64,000 nt of DNA from Pontibacter kalidii (GCF_026278245.1 NZ_CP111079.1:1924501-1988500), one strand, 5' to 3'; counted from the first letter of the stretch, positions 9,589-19,689 are shown. Program-made: numbers and translations. Notes: generated by a model not told the origin, from the sequence alone.

Positions 9589-10254
9589 ATGTATAAATTC
9601 AAGTATATACTGCTTGCAAGCGCTTTGCTCCTCTACTCCTGCAACGGCGGGGATTCGGAAAAAGCCGCAGCCGGCGAACAGGCGCTCACGGACTACCGCG
9701 ACTACGTAACCACCTTTGAGCAGGACAGCCTCAGTGAAACCGAGCTGCGGGCACTGCAGCAGGCAGAGAACGACTCCATAGCCTGGGAGGAGGCCAAGGA
9801 AAACATGCAGGAAAAGTATGAGGCGAAACGCCAGCGCCTGGAAGACAACCGGGAGAACCTGAGCCCGGAGCAGCTTGCGGAAGCCGAGCAGTTGGACCAA
9901 AGATATAAAAATGCCCTTGAAACGCGCCAGCAACAGCAGCAGGACGCCAGCCACCGCTATAAACTGCGCCGCGAGCTCCTGGGCCTGGAGATAGAGGATG
10001 ACGACATGAGTGAGGTAACAGCCGCAAACATCGGCGAGACCTACTCCCGCTTTGTAAAGACCCTACAGGAAAACGCTGAGGAGTACCAGGGCCGCGACTG
10101 GCTGTTGATTGCAGGCTGGTGGAGCGCCCTCAACAGCCGCTACCGTGCGGTGGAGGGCCAGGTATCGGGCGAGGTGAAGAAAACGGTGCAACAGGCGCAG
10201 AACCAGTATAAGGAGCTTATGCCCGCTGAGGATACGGGCGAGCAGCAAACATAA
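9589..10254 (+). CDS. Predicted lipoprotein, helical, function unknown
   Basis: 221 residues. It has a short signal sequence with a lipobox ending LYSC (Cys at ~18), so it is probably anchored in the outer or inner membrane. The remainder is charged and rich in Glu, Gln and Ala, with long runs likely to form a coiled coil (~residues 45-150). I recognise no catalytic motif. It reads divergently from the aminotransferase (159 bases between starts) and is closed by a hairpin terminator at 10254-10290. Confidence 0.7.
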   Translation: MYKFKYILLASALLLYSCNGGDSEKAAAGEQALTDYRDYVTTFEQDSLSETELRALQQAENDSIAWEEAKENMQEKYEAKRQRLEDNRENLSPEQLAEAEQLDQRYKNALETRQQQQQDASHRYKLRRELLGLEIEDDDMSEVTAANIGETYSRFVKTLQENAEEYQGRDWLLIAGWWSALNSRYRAVEGQVSGEVKKTVQQAQNQYKELMPAEDTGEQQT

Positions 10255-10290
10255 AAACCTCAGCAGGGATGAAGTATGGCTGAGGCTTTT
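10254..10290. terminator. Hairpin terminator, probably bidirectional
   Basis: AAAACCTCAGC and GCTGAGGCTTTT form a stem with A and T tracts on both sides. It sits just after the lipoprotein stop and close to the 3' end of the convergent ftsE. Confidence 0.75.
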
Positions 10291-10328
10291 GGGGTTCGGG
10301 GTGTTATATAATTATAGCACTGCCAGGC

Positions 10329-11039
10329 TTAGTAGCCGTTCACCAGGTTAAATTCCTCTACCTTGGAGTCTAGTACACGGCCATCTACGCACTTGAGCAC
10401 GCGCTGCGGGTAGCGTTGGATGATCTCATAGTTGTGCGTGGCCATTAGAACGGCCGTACCATGTTTATTGATCTCCTGGAAAAGCTTCATGATACCGTCG
10501 GCCACCATTGGATCCAGATTTCCAGTTGGCTCGTCGGCGAAAAGTATAACCGGTTCATTTAGCAGGGCTCTTGCCACCACCACACGCTGCTGCTCCCCGC
10601 CGGAGAGCTGGTGCGGCATCTTGTTGGCGGCTGCATCCAGGCCCACGCGCATCAATACCTCCGAAATCCGCTGTTTGCGTTTCGATTTGTCGCTCCAGCC
10701 GGTTGCCCTGAGCACAAAGGCCAGGTTCTCCGCCACTGTCCGGTCCGAAAGTAGCTGGAAATCCTGGAAAATGATGCCCACCTTGCGGCGGAGGTACGGA
10801 ATCTGCTTGCGCCGCAGTTTGCCCAGCTGGAAGTCGGCCACCGCGGCGTTCCCTGTCTGTAGGGGCAAATCGGCGTAAAGCGTTTTCAGAAGCGAGCTTT
10901 TACCGCTTCCCGTGCGGCCCACCAGGTACACAAACTCACCTTTCTCCACATCAAAGCTTACGTTACTGAGAATGGTGTTCACGTCCTGGTAAATAGTGAC
11001 GTCGCGCAACGATACCACCGGTGAAGAGGAAAAACTCAT
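10329..11039 (-). CDS. ftsE: Cell division ABC transporter ATP-binding protein FtsE
   Basis: 236 residues, a stand-alone ABC ATPase. Walker A is GRTGSGKSS, the signature is LSGGEQQRV, Walker B is [10 protein letters not shown] and the switch histidine is in MATHNYE. The sequence [18 protein letters not shown] is the FtsE-type Q-loop region. FtsE works with the membrane protein FtsX in control of cell-wall hydrolases at division; ftsX is not in this window. The small conserved gene 11049-11252 lies 9 bases upstream and probably shares its transcript. Confidence 0.85.
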   Translation of the reverse strand: MSFSSSPVVSLRDVTIYQDVNTILSNVSFDVEKGEFVYLVGRTGSGKSSLLKTLYADLPLQTGNAAVADFQLGKLRRKQIPYLRRKVGIIFQDFQLLSDRTVAENLAFVLRATGWSDKSKRKQRISEVLMRVGLDAAANKMPHQLSGGEQQRVVVARALLNEPVILFADEPTGNLDPMVADGIMKLFQEINKHGTAVLMATHNYEIIQRYPQRVLKCVDGRVLDSKVEEFNLVNGY

Positions 11040-11048
11040 AGGTACTGC

Positions 11049-11252
11049 TTAAATGTCTAATTTCTGAAGTTTGCCGAACTCAAGCGACTCAATGAGTCCA
11101 GCCAGGGCTTCTTCTTTGCCCTCCAACCCATACCTGTCAAGGTTCTTGAGCGGACGGTCGGCCCTAAAGTAAGCAATCAGCACAAAATTTTCATCGCGGA
11201 GCTGAATATAGTCCGGAATTTTGGCCTTGCCTTTTACTTTAATGATATACAT
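11049..11252 (-). CDS. Small conserved hypothetical protein upstream of ftsE
   Basis: 67 residues without signal peptide or membrane helix. The pattern (IIKVKGKAKIPDYIQLRDEN, AYFRADRPLKNL, LIESLEFGKLQKLDI) looks like a single compact alpha/beta fold. I recall similar short proteins next to ftsE in Cytophagales but know no function. The spacing to ftsE (9 bases) supports co-translation. Confidence 0.65.
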   Translation of the reverse strand: MYIIKVKGKAKIPDYIQLRDENFVLIAYFRADRPLKNLDRYGLEGKEEALAGLIESLEFGKLQKLDI

Positions 11253-11275
11253 CTCTTTAAAGAATAATTAATAGT

Positions 11276-11318
11276 GACTAATGAGTAATAATGCCTTCTG
11301 TTCCATTACTCATTAGTC
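11276..11318. terminator. AT-rich hairpin
   Basis: GACTAATGAGTAAT and ATTACTCATTAGTC form a perfect 14-base stem with a 15-base loop. It lies between the end of the aldolase gene (11334) and the start of the small ftsE-linked gene (11252), so it may end aldolase transcription. The same ATTACTCATTA words recur at other gaps. Confidence 0.55.
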
Positions 11319-11333
11319 CTTACTCATTAATTA

Positions 11334-11990
11334 TTATTTATTTCCTTTAGCGTGATCCGCCAGGAATTTCTCCAGCCCAATGTCTGTAAGCGGGTGCTTC
11401 AGCAGACCGGTGATCACACTCAGCGGGCAGGTTACCACATCGGCACCCACCTCGGCACACTGCACCAGGTGCATAACGTGGCGCACGGATGCGGCCAGTA
11501 CCTGCGTCTGGTAACCATAGTTGCCGTAAATCTGCACGATCTGCTCAATAAGCTGCATACCGTCCGTTGACACATCATCCAGGCGACCGACAAAAGGAGA
11601 AACATACGTTGCGCCCGCCTTAGCAGCCAAAATGGCCTGTCCGGCAGAAAACACCAGCGTACAGTTGGTCTTGATGCCTTTCTCGCTGAAGTAACGGATA
11701 GCCTTCACGCCATCGCGGATCATCGGCACTTTCACCACAATGTTCGGGTGCAGCTCGGCCAGGAACTCTCCTTCGCGCACAATACCATCAAAATCTGTGG
11801 CTATTACCTCGGCACTGATGTCCCCATCCACGATTTCGCAGATTTGCTTGTAGTGGGCAATTACGTTATCATGGCCAAAGATGCCTTCTTTGGCCATCAG
11901 TGATGGGTTCGTGGTAACACCATCGAGCACGCCGAGGTCATGGGCTTCCTGAATCTCCTGCAGGTTGGCCGTATCGATAAAGAATTTCAT
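11334..11990 (-). CDS. fsa: Transaldolase-like fructose-6-phosphate aldolase
   Basis: 218 residues, the length of the short transaldolase / FSA (TalC, MipB) family. It begins [16 protein letters not shown] and has [18 protein letters not shown] with the Schiff-base lysine, [19 protein letters not shown] and SPFVGRLDD. Members cleave or form fructose 6-phosphate or transfer dihydroxyacetone; some in this group act as true transaldolases in the pentose phosphate pathway. Sequence alone does not separate the two. Cytoplasmic and monocistronic. Confidence 0.85.
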   Translation of the reverse strand: MKFFIDTANLQEIQEAHDLGVLDGVTTNPSLMAKEGIFGHDNVIAHYKQICEIVDGDISAEVIATDFDGIVREGEFLAELHPNIVVKVPMIRDGVKAIRYFSEKGIKTNCTLVFSAGQAILAAKAGATYVSPFVGRLDDVSTDGMQLIEQIVQIYGNYGYQTQVLAASVRHVMHLVQCAEVGADVVTCPLSVITGLLKHPLTDIGLEKFLADHAKGNK

Positions 11991-12102
11991 AGGTTCAGAT
12001 GCTTATAGTTCTACTTACAAAGCTAAAGCATTAATCCAGAAACCGGAAAGAAATATGGGAAATTTGCGGGCTGCGGGAGCCTTGGGGTAGGGGCAAAAAA
12101 AA

Positions 12103-12198
12103 GTGGCAAACCGAACATCGCGCCGCTACGACCATCTACCCTTGCTGCCTTCCGGCCCTGGGGGAGTTCGACGGGAGCTGGCCGTGCCGATTTGCCGT
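12103..12198 (-). ncRNA. ffs: Signal recognition particle RNA (4.5S-type)
   Basis: Read on the minus strand, the ~96-base segment has the diagnostic SRP core GGCCGGAAGGCAGCAA with a GGAA tetraloop. Its ends pair: GGCAAATCGG near the 5' end with TTCGGTTTGCC near the 3' end. The 3' end runs into a T tract (12094-12102 on the complementary strand), which acts as terminator. It binds Ffh to target membrane proteins. A near-perfect Bacteroidota promoter lies immediately upstream (12201-12231). Confidence 0.92.
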
Positions 12199-12200
12199 TA

Positions 12201-12231
12201 CAAAAGTACGAAGAATATCATCAAGTGCAAA
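12201..12231 (-). promoter_or_regulatory. Promoter of SRP RNA (Bacteroidota type)
   Basis: On the minus strand TTTG (12228-12231) is followed by 19 bases and TACTTTTG (12201-12208). This matches the Bacteroidota primary sigma consensus TTTG-N19-21-TAnnTTTG. The RNA 5' end inferred from folding lies about 3-5 bases after the -7 element. Confidence 0.8.
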
Positions 12232-12461
12232 TCGCAATTATAAAAAATATCTTTCCTAAGCTTGATTTCGAGCGAAACTTCTGAAGGAGAAAGAGTTAAT
12301 GTACAATGTTCTTAAATACAAGCAGCACCAGATCCAATCATCCCTCCTCTCCTTTTCTCGAGGGCCCTACCCCAAAACAGGAGAGGGAGTTTCCCATTAC
12401 CGTATCCAACCACCCCTGCCCCTCCTTGCCCAAGGAGGGGAGCCATACTTACTCCTTTCCC

Positions 12462-12565
12462 TGTCATCTCGAGCACTCTTGAGGCGGGAGCCGAAGAGAG
12501 CCAGCGTAGCTGTGAGAGATCTATCCGGAATTCTAAAGAGATCTCTCCCAGAGGTCGAGATGACA
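12462..12565. repeat. Palindromic MITE-like element, copy A
   Basis: The ends TGTCATCTCGA and TCGAGATGACA are exact inverted repeats. Inside, GAGAGATCT and AGATCTCTC flank a GGAATTC centre. The second copy (40481-40550) is shorter, lacking ~34 bases of the left half. Confidence 0.7.
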
Positions 12566-12605
12566 AATAGCAGCGGCTATCGAATCTGATCCCCGTCTTT
12601 CCGTT

Positions 12606-12750
12606 GAGCGCCTTGTAGATTTCCAGTGACGAACGTAAGTGAGGCAGCCCGAGGTACGAGGGCAGGAAATGTACACAGCGCAATGCGGGAAGACGAGCCC
12701 TCCCGGGCTTGAGAGCACCAAAGTGTGGAATGAAACAATTAAGGTTGTAA
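12606..12750 (+). ncRNA. Putative structured RNA in repeat copy A
   Basis: GAGCGCCT leads into an 11-base stem (left arm 12614-12624, right arm 12665-12675, one mismatch) followed by CAGCGC. A second hairpin, AGCCC-TCCC-GGGCT, and GAGAGCACCAAAG follow. The homologous stem in copy B differs at six positions, five of which are changed on both strands so that pairing is kept. Transcription is not shown; a DNA-level structure is also possible. Confidence 0.5.
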
Positions 12751-13176
12751 AGCCGTGGATCAGCAGCAGCTAGCAAGTATAGCCAGGTTCCAGTGGAAGG
12801 GAACATCGGCCAGGAAAGTATAACTCAAGTATAAAGTATGGCACTTCGAGCCAGTCGGGTTGCAAACCCGCACCAGCGAGAGGATGAAGTATAGCAGCAA
12901 GTAAAGCCACAAGCGGACGCTTGCGCCGGAAAGAACAAACAGCAAGTATCGCAAGGAGGCCTACTTGTGAAGGAGAAGCTGATACTGCTTGCCTAAAAGA
13001 TCCCTCCAGTACGTCATGGAAGGAAAGACTAGTGCTTTACCATATTTAGCAAGTATAAAGTACAAACCCGGCAAGTATAGCAGTATGGCTTCCGTAAGTA
13101 CAGCCCAAGTACAGAAAGGAAAGAACTACAACCACACCCCCTGCTTCTCTCCCAAACTGAGTTTACATCAAAATAA

Positions 13177-13209
13177 ATTGCCTTATACCCCCAAACTACC
13201 TTACCTTTG
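13177..13209 (+). promoter_or_regulatory. Promoter of guaA
   Basis: ATTG (13177-13180), 21 bases, then TACCTTTG (13202-13209), a full match to the -7 consensus. The start codon follows only three bases later, so the transcript would be leaderless or nearly so. Confidence 0.6.
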
Positions 13210-13212
13210 CAC

Positions 13213-14742
<1,530 letters not shown>

Positions 14743-14760
14743 TTTTAAAAAATGAATAAG

Positions 14761-14816
14761 AAGACAAAGGATAAAAGACTTTTAGGTAACAGCCGGCGTC
14801 TTTTGTCCTTTGTCTT
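14761..14816 (+). terminator. Long hairpin after guaA
   Basis: Arms 14761-14779 and 14798-14816 pair at 18 of 19 positions (AAGACAAAGG...CCTTTGTCTT), with a T-rich 3' side. Probable terminator of guaA. Confidence 0.75.
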
Positions 14817-14840
14817 TTGTACGTTAAGTATGATGATAGT

Positions 14841-16535
14841 ATGAACAGAAGCATCTGCAAGAAAATAGCAGGCATCGCGCTGCTGAGTGCCCTGGCCCTG
14901 CCTGCTCAGGCGCAGACACAAGACCCGGCCACCACGTACAGCAACGGCAAGGTGCTGCTACAGCAACAACGCTACGACCTGGCCATGGCAGAACTTTTGC
15001 CACTTTCCAGCCAGGACGGCGCCTATGCCCCGGAGGCTTCTTACCTGTACGCCCTGGCAGCCCTGAAGTCGGGCAAAACCGACGAGGCTTCTAAAATGCT
15101 GCAGCAGCTGCAGAACCAGCATCCCCGCTGGGGCGGCATGGCCGATGCGGATTATCTGCTGGCCAACGTACTCTTTGAGCAAAACGAGTACGAACGTGCC
15201 CTCAGCAAACTGCAGGAACTACAGGGTACCCCGCTGGCCAGCGATGCCGAGGGGCTGAAGCGATACTACCTGACCCGCCTGAACGACCGCCCGAAGTATG
15301 AGCAGCTGATGCGCCGCTTTGGCTCCGACAAGGTGGTAGCGCAGATCTACGCCGACAAACTGATTGGGGGCTGGTACCGCCCCGAGGACCGTCGGATGCT
15401 GGAGAGCCTGGTGCAGGAGTTTAAGCTGGACCGCAGCCGCTACCTGAGCAAGGAGGCCCTGAGCAACCAGGGCTACGACGTGGCACTGCTCCTCCCCTTC
15501 CAGCTAAACCAGAACTACGCCACCACAGCCCGCAAGAACCAGTTTATCACGGATATGTATGCCGGTATGAAACTGGCGCAGGACTCGCTGAAGCAGCTGG
15601 GTATTAACATCAACCTGTTTACTTACGATACAGGGGCGGATACCGTGGGAGTGAAACGTGTGCTGGATACGCCGGAGATGCAAAGCATGGACCTGATCAT
15701 CGGGCCAGTGTACAAAACAACGGCAAAGGTGGCTGCCCGTTATGCAGCGCAGAACAACATCAACGTCATCAACCCCCTGTCGCAGGATGTGGAGATGACG
15801 GCCGGCAACAGCAACGTGTTTCTCTTTGAGTCGTCGGTAGCCACGCAGGCGCGGCAGGCAGCCACGTATGCCTACCAGAACTTCTCGCCTAAAACGGCGA
15901 TCATACTTTACGAGAATACGAAAGCCGATACCGAGTTTGCCAACCATTACCGCCAGCAATTTCAGCAGTTGGGCGGCAAAGTGAGCGTCTACAAGAAGTT
16001 CAACCCTGCTGAGGCCGCCGTCACGGCCGCCGCTTTCAGGGAGCTGAAACTGGATGGGAACGGCCATTTGGCCGTTTTTTCCGATAAGATGATTGCAGCT
16101 ATGAACGCCACCAGCCTGCTGCAGAGCAAGGCGCCGCAGCTGCCACTGGTCACCTACCAGAGCTGGCTCGACATCAACCAGATCACGCTGCAGCAGCTTG
16201 ACTACCTGCAGGTATACTTTATCAGCCCAAAGTACGTGAACAAGCTGAGCCCTGCCAACAAGAGCTTCCGCGAGAAGTATACCGCAAAGTATCACCTGCC
16301 GCCGTCGCAGTATGCCTATGCCGGGTTCGAGATGCTGTTTTACTTCGGCCAGCTGCTGAAGCAGTACGGCCCCCAGTTTAACGGGCAGCTGGCTACGGCA
16401 GGCATCCGGCCGGGTGTGTTTTACAGCGGCATCGGCTACACCGACCTACAGCAGCACCTGCAGCCAGACAACCAGTACATACCCCTGCTCAAGCTGGAGA
16501 ACCTCGAGCTGACCGTGGTAAACCCTGTATTTTAA
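14841..16535 (+). CDS. Secreted TPR plus periplasmic-binding-fold protein
   Basis: 564 residues from the ATG at 14841; an in-frame TTG at 14817 would add eight residues before the signal peptide and is unlikely. A signal peptide ends near AQAQ (~27). Residues ~30-170 contain TPR-like helices (YLYALAALKSGKTDEA, NVLFEQNEYERALSKL). From ~215 (DVALLLPFQLNQN) the sequence looks like a type I periplasmic binding protein of the leucine-binding (Peripla_BP_6) kind: DLIIGPVYKTTAKVAARYA, NVINPLSQ, AIILYENTKAD, PLVTYQSWLD. The TPR plus binding-fold order recalls LpoA, the penicillin-binding protein activator. A role in cell-wall synthesis is inference only. Confidence 0.7.
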   Translation: MNRSICKKIAGIALLSALALPAQAQTQDPATTYSNGKVLLQQQRYDLAMAELLPLSSQDGAYAPEASYLYALAALKSGKTDEASKMLQQLQNQHPRWGGMADADYLLANVLFEQNEYERALSKLQELQGTPLASDAEGLKRYYLTRLNDRPKYEQLMRRFGSDKVVAQIYADKLIGGWYRPEDRRMLESLVQEFKLDRSRYLSKEALSNQGYDVALLLPFQLNQNYATTARKNQFITDMYAGMKLAQDSLKQLGININLFTYDTGADTVGVKRVLDTPEMQSMDLIIGPVYKTTAKVAARYAAQNNINVINPLSQDVEMTAGNSNVFLFESSVATQARQAATYAYQNFSPKTAIILYENTKADTEFANHYRQQFQQLGGKVSVYKKFNPAEAAVTAAAFRELKLDGNGHLAVFSDKMIAAMNATSLLQSKAPQLPLVTYQSWLDINQITLQQLDYLQVYFISPKYVNKLSPANKSFREKYTAKYHLPPSQYAYAGFEMLFYFGQLLKQYGPQFNGQLATAGIRPGVFYSGIGYTDLQQHLQPDNQYIPLLKLENLELTVVNPVF

Positions 16536-16567
16536 ACAAGAACACCATCTAAAGATTTTCTATACTT

Positions 16568-17866
16568 ATGATACAAGCACCCATAAGCGAAGAGCTGTTT
16601 CAGCGCGCGCAACATTCTATTCCGGGCGGAGTGAACTCCCCGGTTCGTGCTTTCAGAGCCGTAGGCGGTAACCCACGCTTCATGGTTTCGGCGAAGGGGC
16701 CATACATGTTCGATGAGGACGGCAACCGCTACATCGACCTGATCAACTCCTGGGGACCGATGATCTTGGGCCATGCAGCCGAAGTGGTAATTGAGGCGGT
16801 GGCGAAAGCCATTCCTAACTCCCTGTCGTTCGGTGCGCCAACCCGTAAGGAAGTGGAGATCGCGGAGCTGATCGTGAGCATGGTGCCAAGTATAGAGAAG
16901 GTGCGCATGGTGAATTCCGGCACGGAGGCAACCATGTCGGCCATTCGGGTGGCGCGTGGTTTCACCGGCCGAGACAAGATCATCAAGTTTGAGGGTTGCT
17001 ACCACGGCCACGGAGATTCTTTCCTGATCTCGGCAGGCAGCGGCGCCATCACACTGGGTGTGCCGGACAGCCCGGGCGTTACCAAAGGCACCGCCAACGA
17101 CACGCTCACTGCCCCTTTCAACAACCTGGCGGCTGTGCAGACGCTGGTCGACGCCAACAAGGGTCAGATCGCGGCTATTATCCTGGAGCCAGTGGCCGGT
17201 AACATGGGCCTGGTTACGCCAGCACAAGGCTTCCTGGAGGGTCTGCGCAGCATCTGCGACAAAGAAGGCATCGTGCTGATCTTTGATGAGGTAATGACCG
17301 GTTTCAGGCTTTCGGCGGGCGGAGCGCAGCAACTGTTCGGCGTAACGCCGGATATGAGCACGATGGGCAAGATCATTGGGGGCGGCATGCCGGTGGGCGC
17401 CTATGGCGGCAAAAAGGAGATCATGGACTTTGTGGCACCTGCCGGGCCGGTTTACCAGGCGGGTACCCTGTCGGGCAACCCGATTGCCATGGCGGCAGGT
17501 ATGGCCATGCTGACTTACCTGAAGGAGCATCCGGAAGTGTACACGCAACTCGAGCAAACCAGCGCCAGCATGGTAGCGGGCATGCAGCAGAACATGCAGA
17601 AACTAGGGCTGAACTATACCATCAACCGCGTAGGCTCCATGTTCAGTATCTTCTTTACCGACCAGCCCGTGTATGATTTCGACACGGCCAAAGCATCCGA
17701 CACTGCCTTGTTTGGCCGCTACTTTAACGCCATGCTGCAGCGCGGGGTGTACCTGGCGCCGTCGCAGTACGAGACATTGTTCGTATCCGCAGCCATAACC
17801 GATGAGTTGGTGGAGCAGTATGTGCAGGCGAACTTTGGGGCGCTTGAGGAAGCTGTTAACGGATAA
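16568..17866 (+). CDS. hemL: Glutamate-1-semialdehyde 2,1-aminomutase
   Basis: 432 residues. It converts glutamate-1-semialdehyde to 5-aminolevulinate, an early step of haem synthesis by the C5 pathway. Clear signatures: SIPGGVNSPVRAF, RMVNSGTEATMSAIRVARG, YHGHGDSFL, LIFDEVMTGFR and TMGKIIGGGMPVGAYGG, in which Lys268 should bind PLP. The end of the gene overlaps no other frame and it is followed by a strong bidirectional hairpin at 17881-17927. A 32-base gap separates it from the preceding binding-fold gene, so they may be co-transcribed. Confidence 0.96.
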   Translation: MIQAPISEELFQRAQHSIPGGVNSPVRAFRAVGGNPRFMVSAKGPYMFDEDGNRYIDLINSWGPMILGHAAEVVIEAVAKAIPNSLSFGAPTRKEVEIAELIVSMVPSIEKVRMVNSGTEATMSAIRVARGFTGRDKIIKFEGCYHGHGDSFLISAGSGAITLGVPDSPGVTKGTANDTLTAPFNNLAAVQTLVDANKGQIAAIILEPVAGNMGLVTPAQGFLEGLRSICDKEGIVLIFDEVMTGFRLSAGGAQQLFGVTPDMSTMGKIIGGGMPVGAYGGKKEIMDFVAPAGPVYQAGTLSGNPIAMAAGMAMLTYLKEHPEVYTQLEQTSASMVAGMQQNMQKLGLNYTINRVGSMFSIFFTDQPVYDFDTAKASDTALFGRYFNAMLQRGVYLAPSQYETLFVSAAITDELVEQYVQANFGALEEAVNG

Positions 17867-17880
17867 GCTGTTCATATATT

Positions 17881-17927
17881 AAAGCAAGAGCGGCAGTACT
17901 TGTAATAGGTACTGCCGCTTTTGCTTT
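17881..17927. terminator. Strong hairpin terminator after hemL
   Basis: AAAGCAAGAGCGGCAGTAC pairs with GTACTGCCGCTTTTGCTTT, with A tract before and T tract after. Confidence 0.85.
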
Positions 17928-17986
17928 AGAATGCTTGAAACATAGCACGCTTCTCCTTACTTTTACAATCCTAACTACCCACCAAC

Positions 17987-18523
17987 ATGATTTTATCAGA
18001 CAAGCAGATACTGGAGGAGATGGAGAAAGGCACCATACTGGTAGAGCCTTTTGACCGCGCCAGCCTTGGTACCAACTCTTACGACGTGCGCCTGGGCCGC
18101 TACCTAGCCTTGTACAAAGACGAGGTGCTGGATGCCCGCAAGCACAACGAGATAGAAACCTTCGAGATATCGGAGGAAGGCTACGTGCTGGAGCCGGGGA
18201 AGCTGTACCTGGGCGTAACCCTGGAATACACCGAAACGCACGCCCATGTACCGTTTTTGGAGGGCAAGTCAAGTGTAGGCCGCCTGGGCATCGATATCCA
18301 TGCCACTGCCGGCAAAGGCGACGTAGGCTTCTGCAATACCTGGACCCTGGAGATCTCCGTTTCGCAGAAAGTGCGCGTGTACTACGGTATGCCCATCGGG
18401 CAGCTGATCTATTTTGAGGTGAAAGGCGGCATCGAAAACTATTACAACAAGAAACAAAACGCCAAATATAACCGCCGCACTATCACGCCCGTAGAGTCTA
18501 TGATGTGGATGAACGAGTGGTAA
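17987..18523 (+). CDS. dcd: dCTP deaminase
   Basis: 178 residues. It deaminates dCTP to dUTP for dTMP synthesis. Family features: ILSDKQILEEM at the start, SYDVRLG, the catalytic-region motif FLEGKSSVGRLGI, HATAGKGDVGF and a tyrosine-rich C-terminus. It is monocistronic, bounded by hairpins before (17881) and after (18548). Whether it makes dUMP directly (bifunctional type) cannot be told from the sequence. Confidence 0.95.
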   Translation: MILSDKQILEEMEKGTILVEPFDRASLGTNSYDVRLGRYLALYKDEVLDARKHNEIETFEISEEGYVLEPGKLYLGVTLEYTETHAHVPFLEGKSSVGRLGIDIHATAGKGDVGFCNTWTLEISVSQKVRVYYGMPIGQLIYFEVKGGIENYYNKKQNAKYNRRTITPVESMMWMNEW

Positions 18524-18547
18524 GGTAAATAGCTGAAAAACAAGTAC

Positions 18548-18583
18548 AAAAGCCCGTTTAATTTAATTTAAACGGGCTTTTTG
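18548..18583 (+). terminator. Terminator after dcd
   Basis: AAAAGCCCGTTTAA and TTAAACGGGCTTTTT form a near-continuous palindrome ending in a T tract. Confidence 0.9.
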
Positions 18584-18710
18584 GCATGGTATCTGCACTA
18601 TATTAGGTAGAAAAATACTTGTAATAAGAGGAATTATTTACCCTTTCTACCTCGTTGTAAGTATAACTAACGCGAAAAATAAAACTAGGAAAAGAAAAAA
18701 CGATAAGATT

Positions 18711-19160
18711 ATGAAAAAGCTATTGGTAATGATTTGCATGATGTTCGGATGTGTGTTTGTAGCAAAAGCTACCGGAGGCAAGACTTCTAAGACAAAAGCA
18801 GTTGTAACAGCAAGAGCACAGCATCTTTCGGACCAGATGATTAAAGAACTGCGCCTGAATAACTATCAGTCCAAGAAGGTAAGAGAGATTAACCTGCAGG
18901 TAGCAGAGCAGGTAACTGCTATTGAGCAGCAGTTTGCCGGCAATCAGCAGAAAGTAGAGGAACTTTGCAAAAACGTGTACGCCGAGCGCGACTTGTTCCT
19001 TGAGAACGTACTGAGCACCGTGCAATACAATGATTATTTCGGTGATAGAAACGTATACCGTTCCGCTGACCAGAAATTTATGGGCTCGCTTAACGACCAG
19101 AACGCCGGTGGCATTGCCTCATCCGGGAATACTGGCGCTGCCAGCGTGAGCGTGAACTAA
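18711..19160 (+). CDS. Small secreted helical protein, function unknown
   Basis: 149 residues with a signal peptide (MKKLLVMICMMFGCVFVAKA). The mature part is predicted helical, with a LRLNNYQSKKVREINLQVAEQ segment and acidic/basic alternation that recalls Spy/CpxP-like or other small periplasmic helical proteins, but this likeness is weak. The C-terminus is low-complexity Gly/Ser/Asn. It is a single gene with a 187-base upstream region and a very stable terminator. Confidence 0.65.
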   Translation: MKKLLVMICMMFGCVFVAKATGGKTSKTKAVVTARAQHLSDQMIKELRLNNYQSKKVREINLQVAEQVTAIEQQFAGNQQKVEELCKNVYAERDLFLENVLSTVQYNDYFGDRNVYRSADQKFMGSLNDQNAGGIASSGNTGAASVSVN

Positions 19161-19191
19161 TTTTCCTGCAGGCTTTACCACTAGTATATGT

Positions 19192-19252
19192 ATAGTATAA
19201 AAACAGCGCTGCCGCCCCAAATACTGGGGCGGCAGCGCTGTTTTTATACTAT
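19192..19252. terminator. Very stable bidirectional terminator with paired AGTATAA ends
   Basis: A perfect stem of about 27 bases (ATAGTATAAAAACAGCGCTG... and its complement) with a seven-base loop. It separates the convergent secreted-protein gene and gldC. The stem base carries AGTATAA / TTATACT, part of the window-wide repeated word. Confidence 0.92.
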
Positions 19253-19262
19253 GCCGGTTTTT

Positions 19263-19616
19263 CTATTTCGCATCATTCGGATCGTTCTTTAAACGGTCCT
19301 GCTCCACGTGCTCGTTCAGCTCCTGGCACAGGGCGCGTATTTTCTGGGCCATCGCCTGGTCGTTGGTGGCAGTGGCGATGCTTTGCGCCATGGCACCCAT
19401 GGTATCGATGTAGAAATACTTCATCTCGTCCACGGGCATATCTTTCGTCCAGAGGTCTATCTTCATCGTGCCAGCCTCGTCACGGTCCCACAGGGAGATG
19501 TTGATGGCCTTGGCAAAGTGTATCTTATCACCAGCATCCGTAGCCCGCCAGCTGATGGCCTCCGGAATGCGGTTATCATCCAGGGCAATGCTAAAGTATA
19601 TTTCTGACTTCTTCAT
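19263..19616 (-). CDS. gldC: Gliding motility protein GldC
   Basis: 117 residues, matching GldC in length and pattern: MKKSEIYFSIALDDNRIPE at the start, then ISLWDRDEAGTMKIDLWTKDMPVDEMK and a helical C-terminus. GldC belongs to the gliding/T9SS gene set of Bacteroidota; its biochemical role is not known to me. It lacks a signal peptide. It is read alone, divergently from the lipoprotein at 19690, with a 73-base shared upstream region. Confidence 0.9.
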   Translation of the reverse strand: MKKSEIYFSIALDDNRIPEAISWRATDAGDKIHFAKAINISLWDRDEAGTMKIDLWTKDMPVDEMKYFYIDTMGAMAQSIATATNDQAMAQKIRALCQELNEHVEQDRLKNDPNDAK

Positions 19617-19689
19617 GAGCTCAATTTAAACTTTATTGTATAGTGTTCTCGTAATATGCTTATAAATTATGATAGCACAAAGTTACACG

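Larger units (their letters stand above)
12340..12880 (+). repeat. Composite intergenic repeat, copy A
   Basis: This segment aligns by eye, in inverted orientation, with 40130-40650. Shared modules in order: CT-rich hairpins, a TGTCATCTCGA-tipped palindrome, GAGCGCC-stem-CAGCGC hairpin, a GACGAGCCCTC..GGGCT hairpin with GAGAGCACCAAAG, GTTGTAAAGCCGTGGAT, and a GCCAGTCGGGTTGCAAACCCG end. The two CT hairpins are in swapped order between copies. No transposase is present. Confidence 0.8.
12209..13176. other. Long intergenic region made of repeat modules
   Basis: About 1 kb between ffs and guaA. It holds composite repeat copy A (12340-12880), including a palindromic element (12462-12565) and a putative structured RNA (12606-12750). 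Eight or so copies of AAGTATA lie between 12775 and 13085. No credible gene; the open frames here cross the repeats. Confidence 0.75.

Noticed and set aside
12312..12806. 164-codon open frame on the minus strand
   Set aside because: It spans several modules of the composite repeat; the homologous copy at 40 kb does not keep the frame open.
12209..13212. Purine riboswitch upstream of guaA
   Set aside because: No conserved junction sequences are seen, and the promoter next to the ATG leaves no room for a leader.
16532..17557. 341-codon open frame on the minus strand
   Set aside because: It is fully antisense to hemL, whose protein matches its family from end to end; no family pattern on the minus strand.
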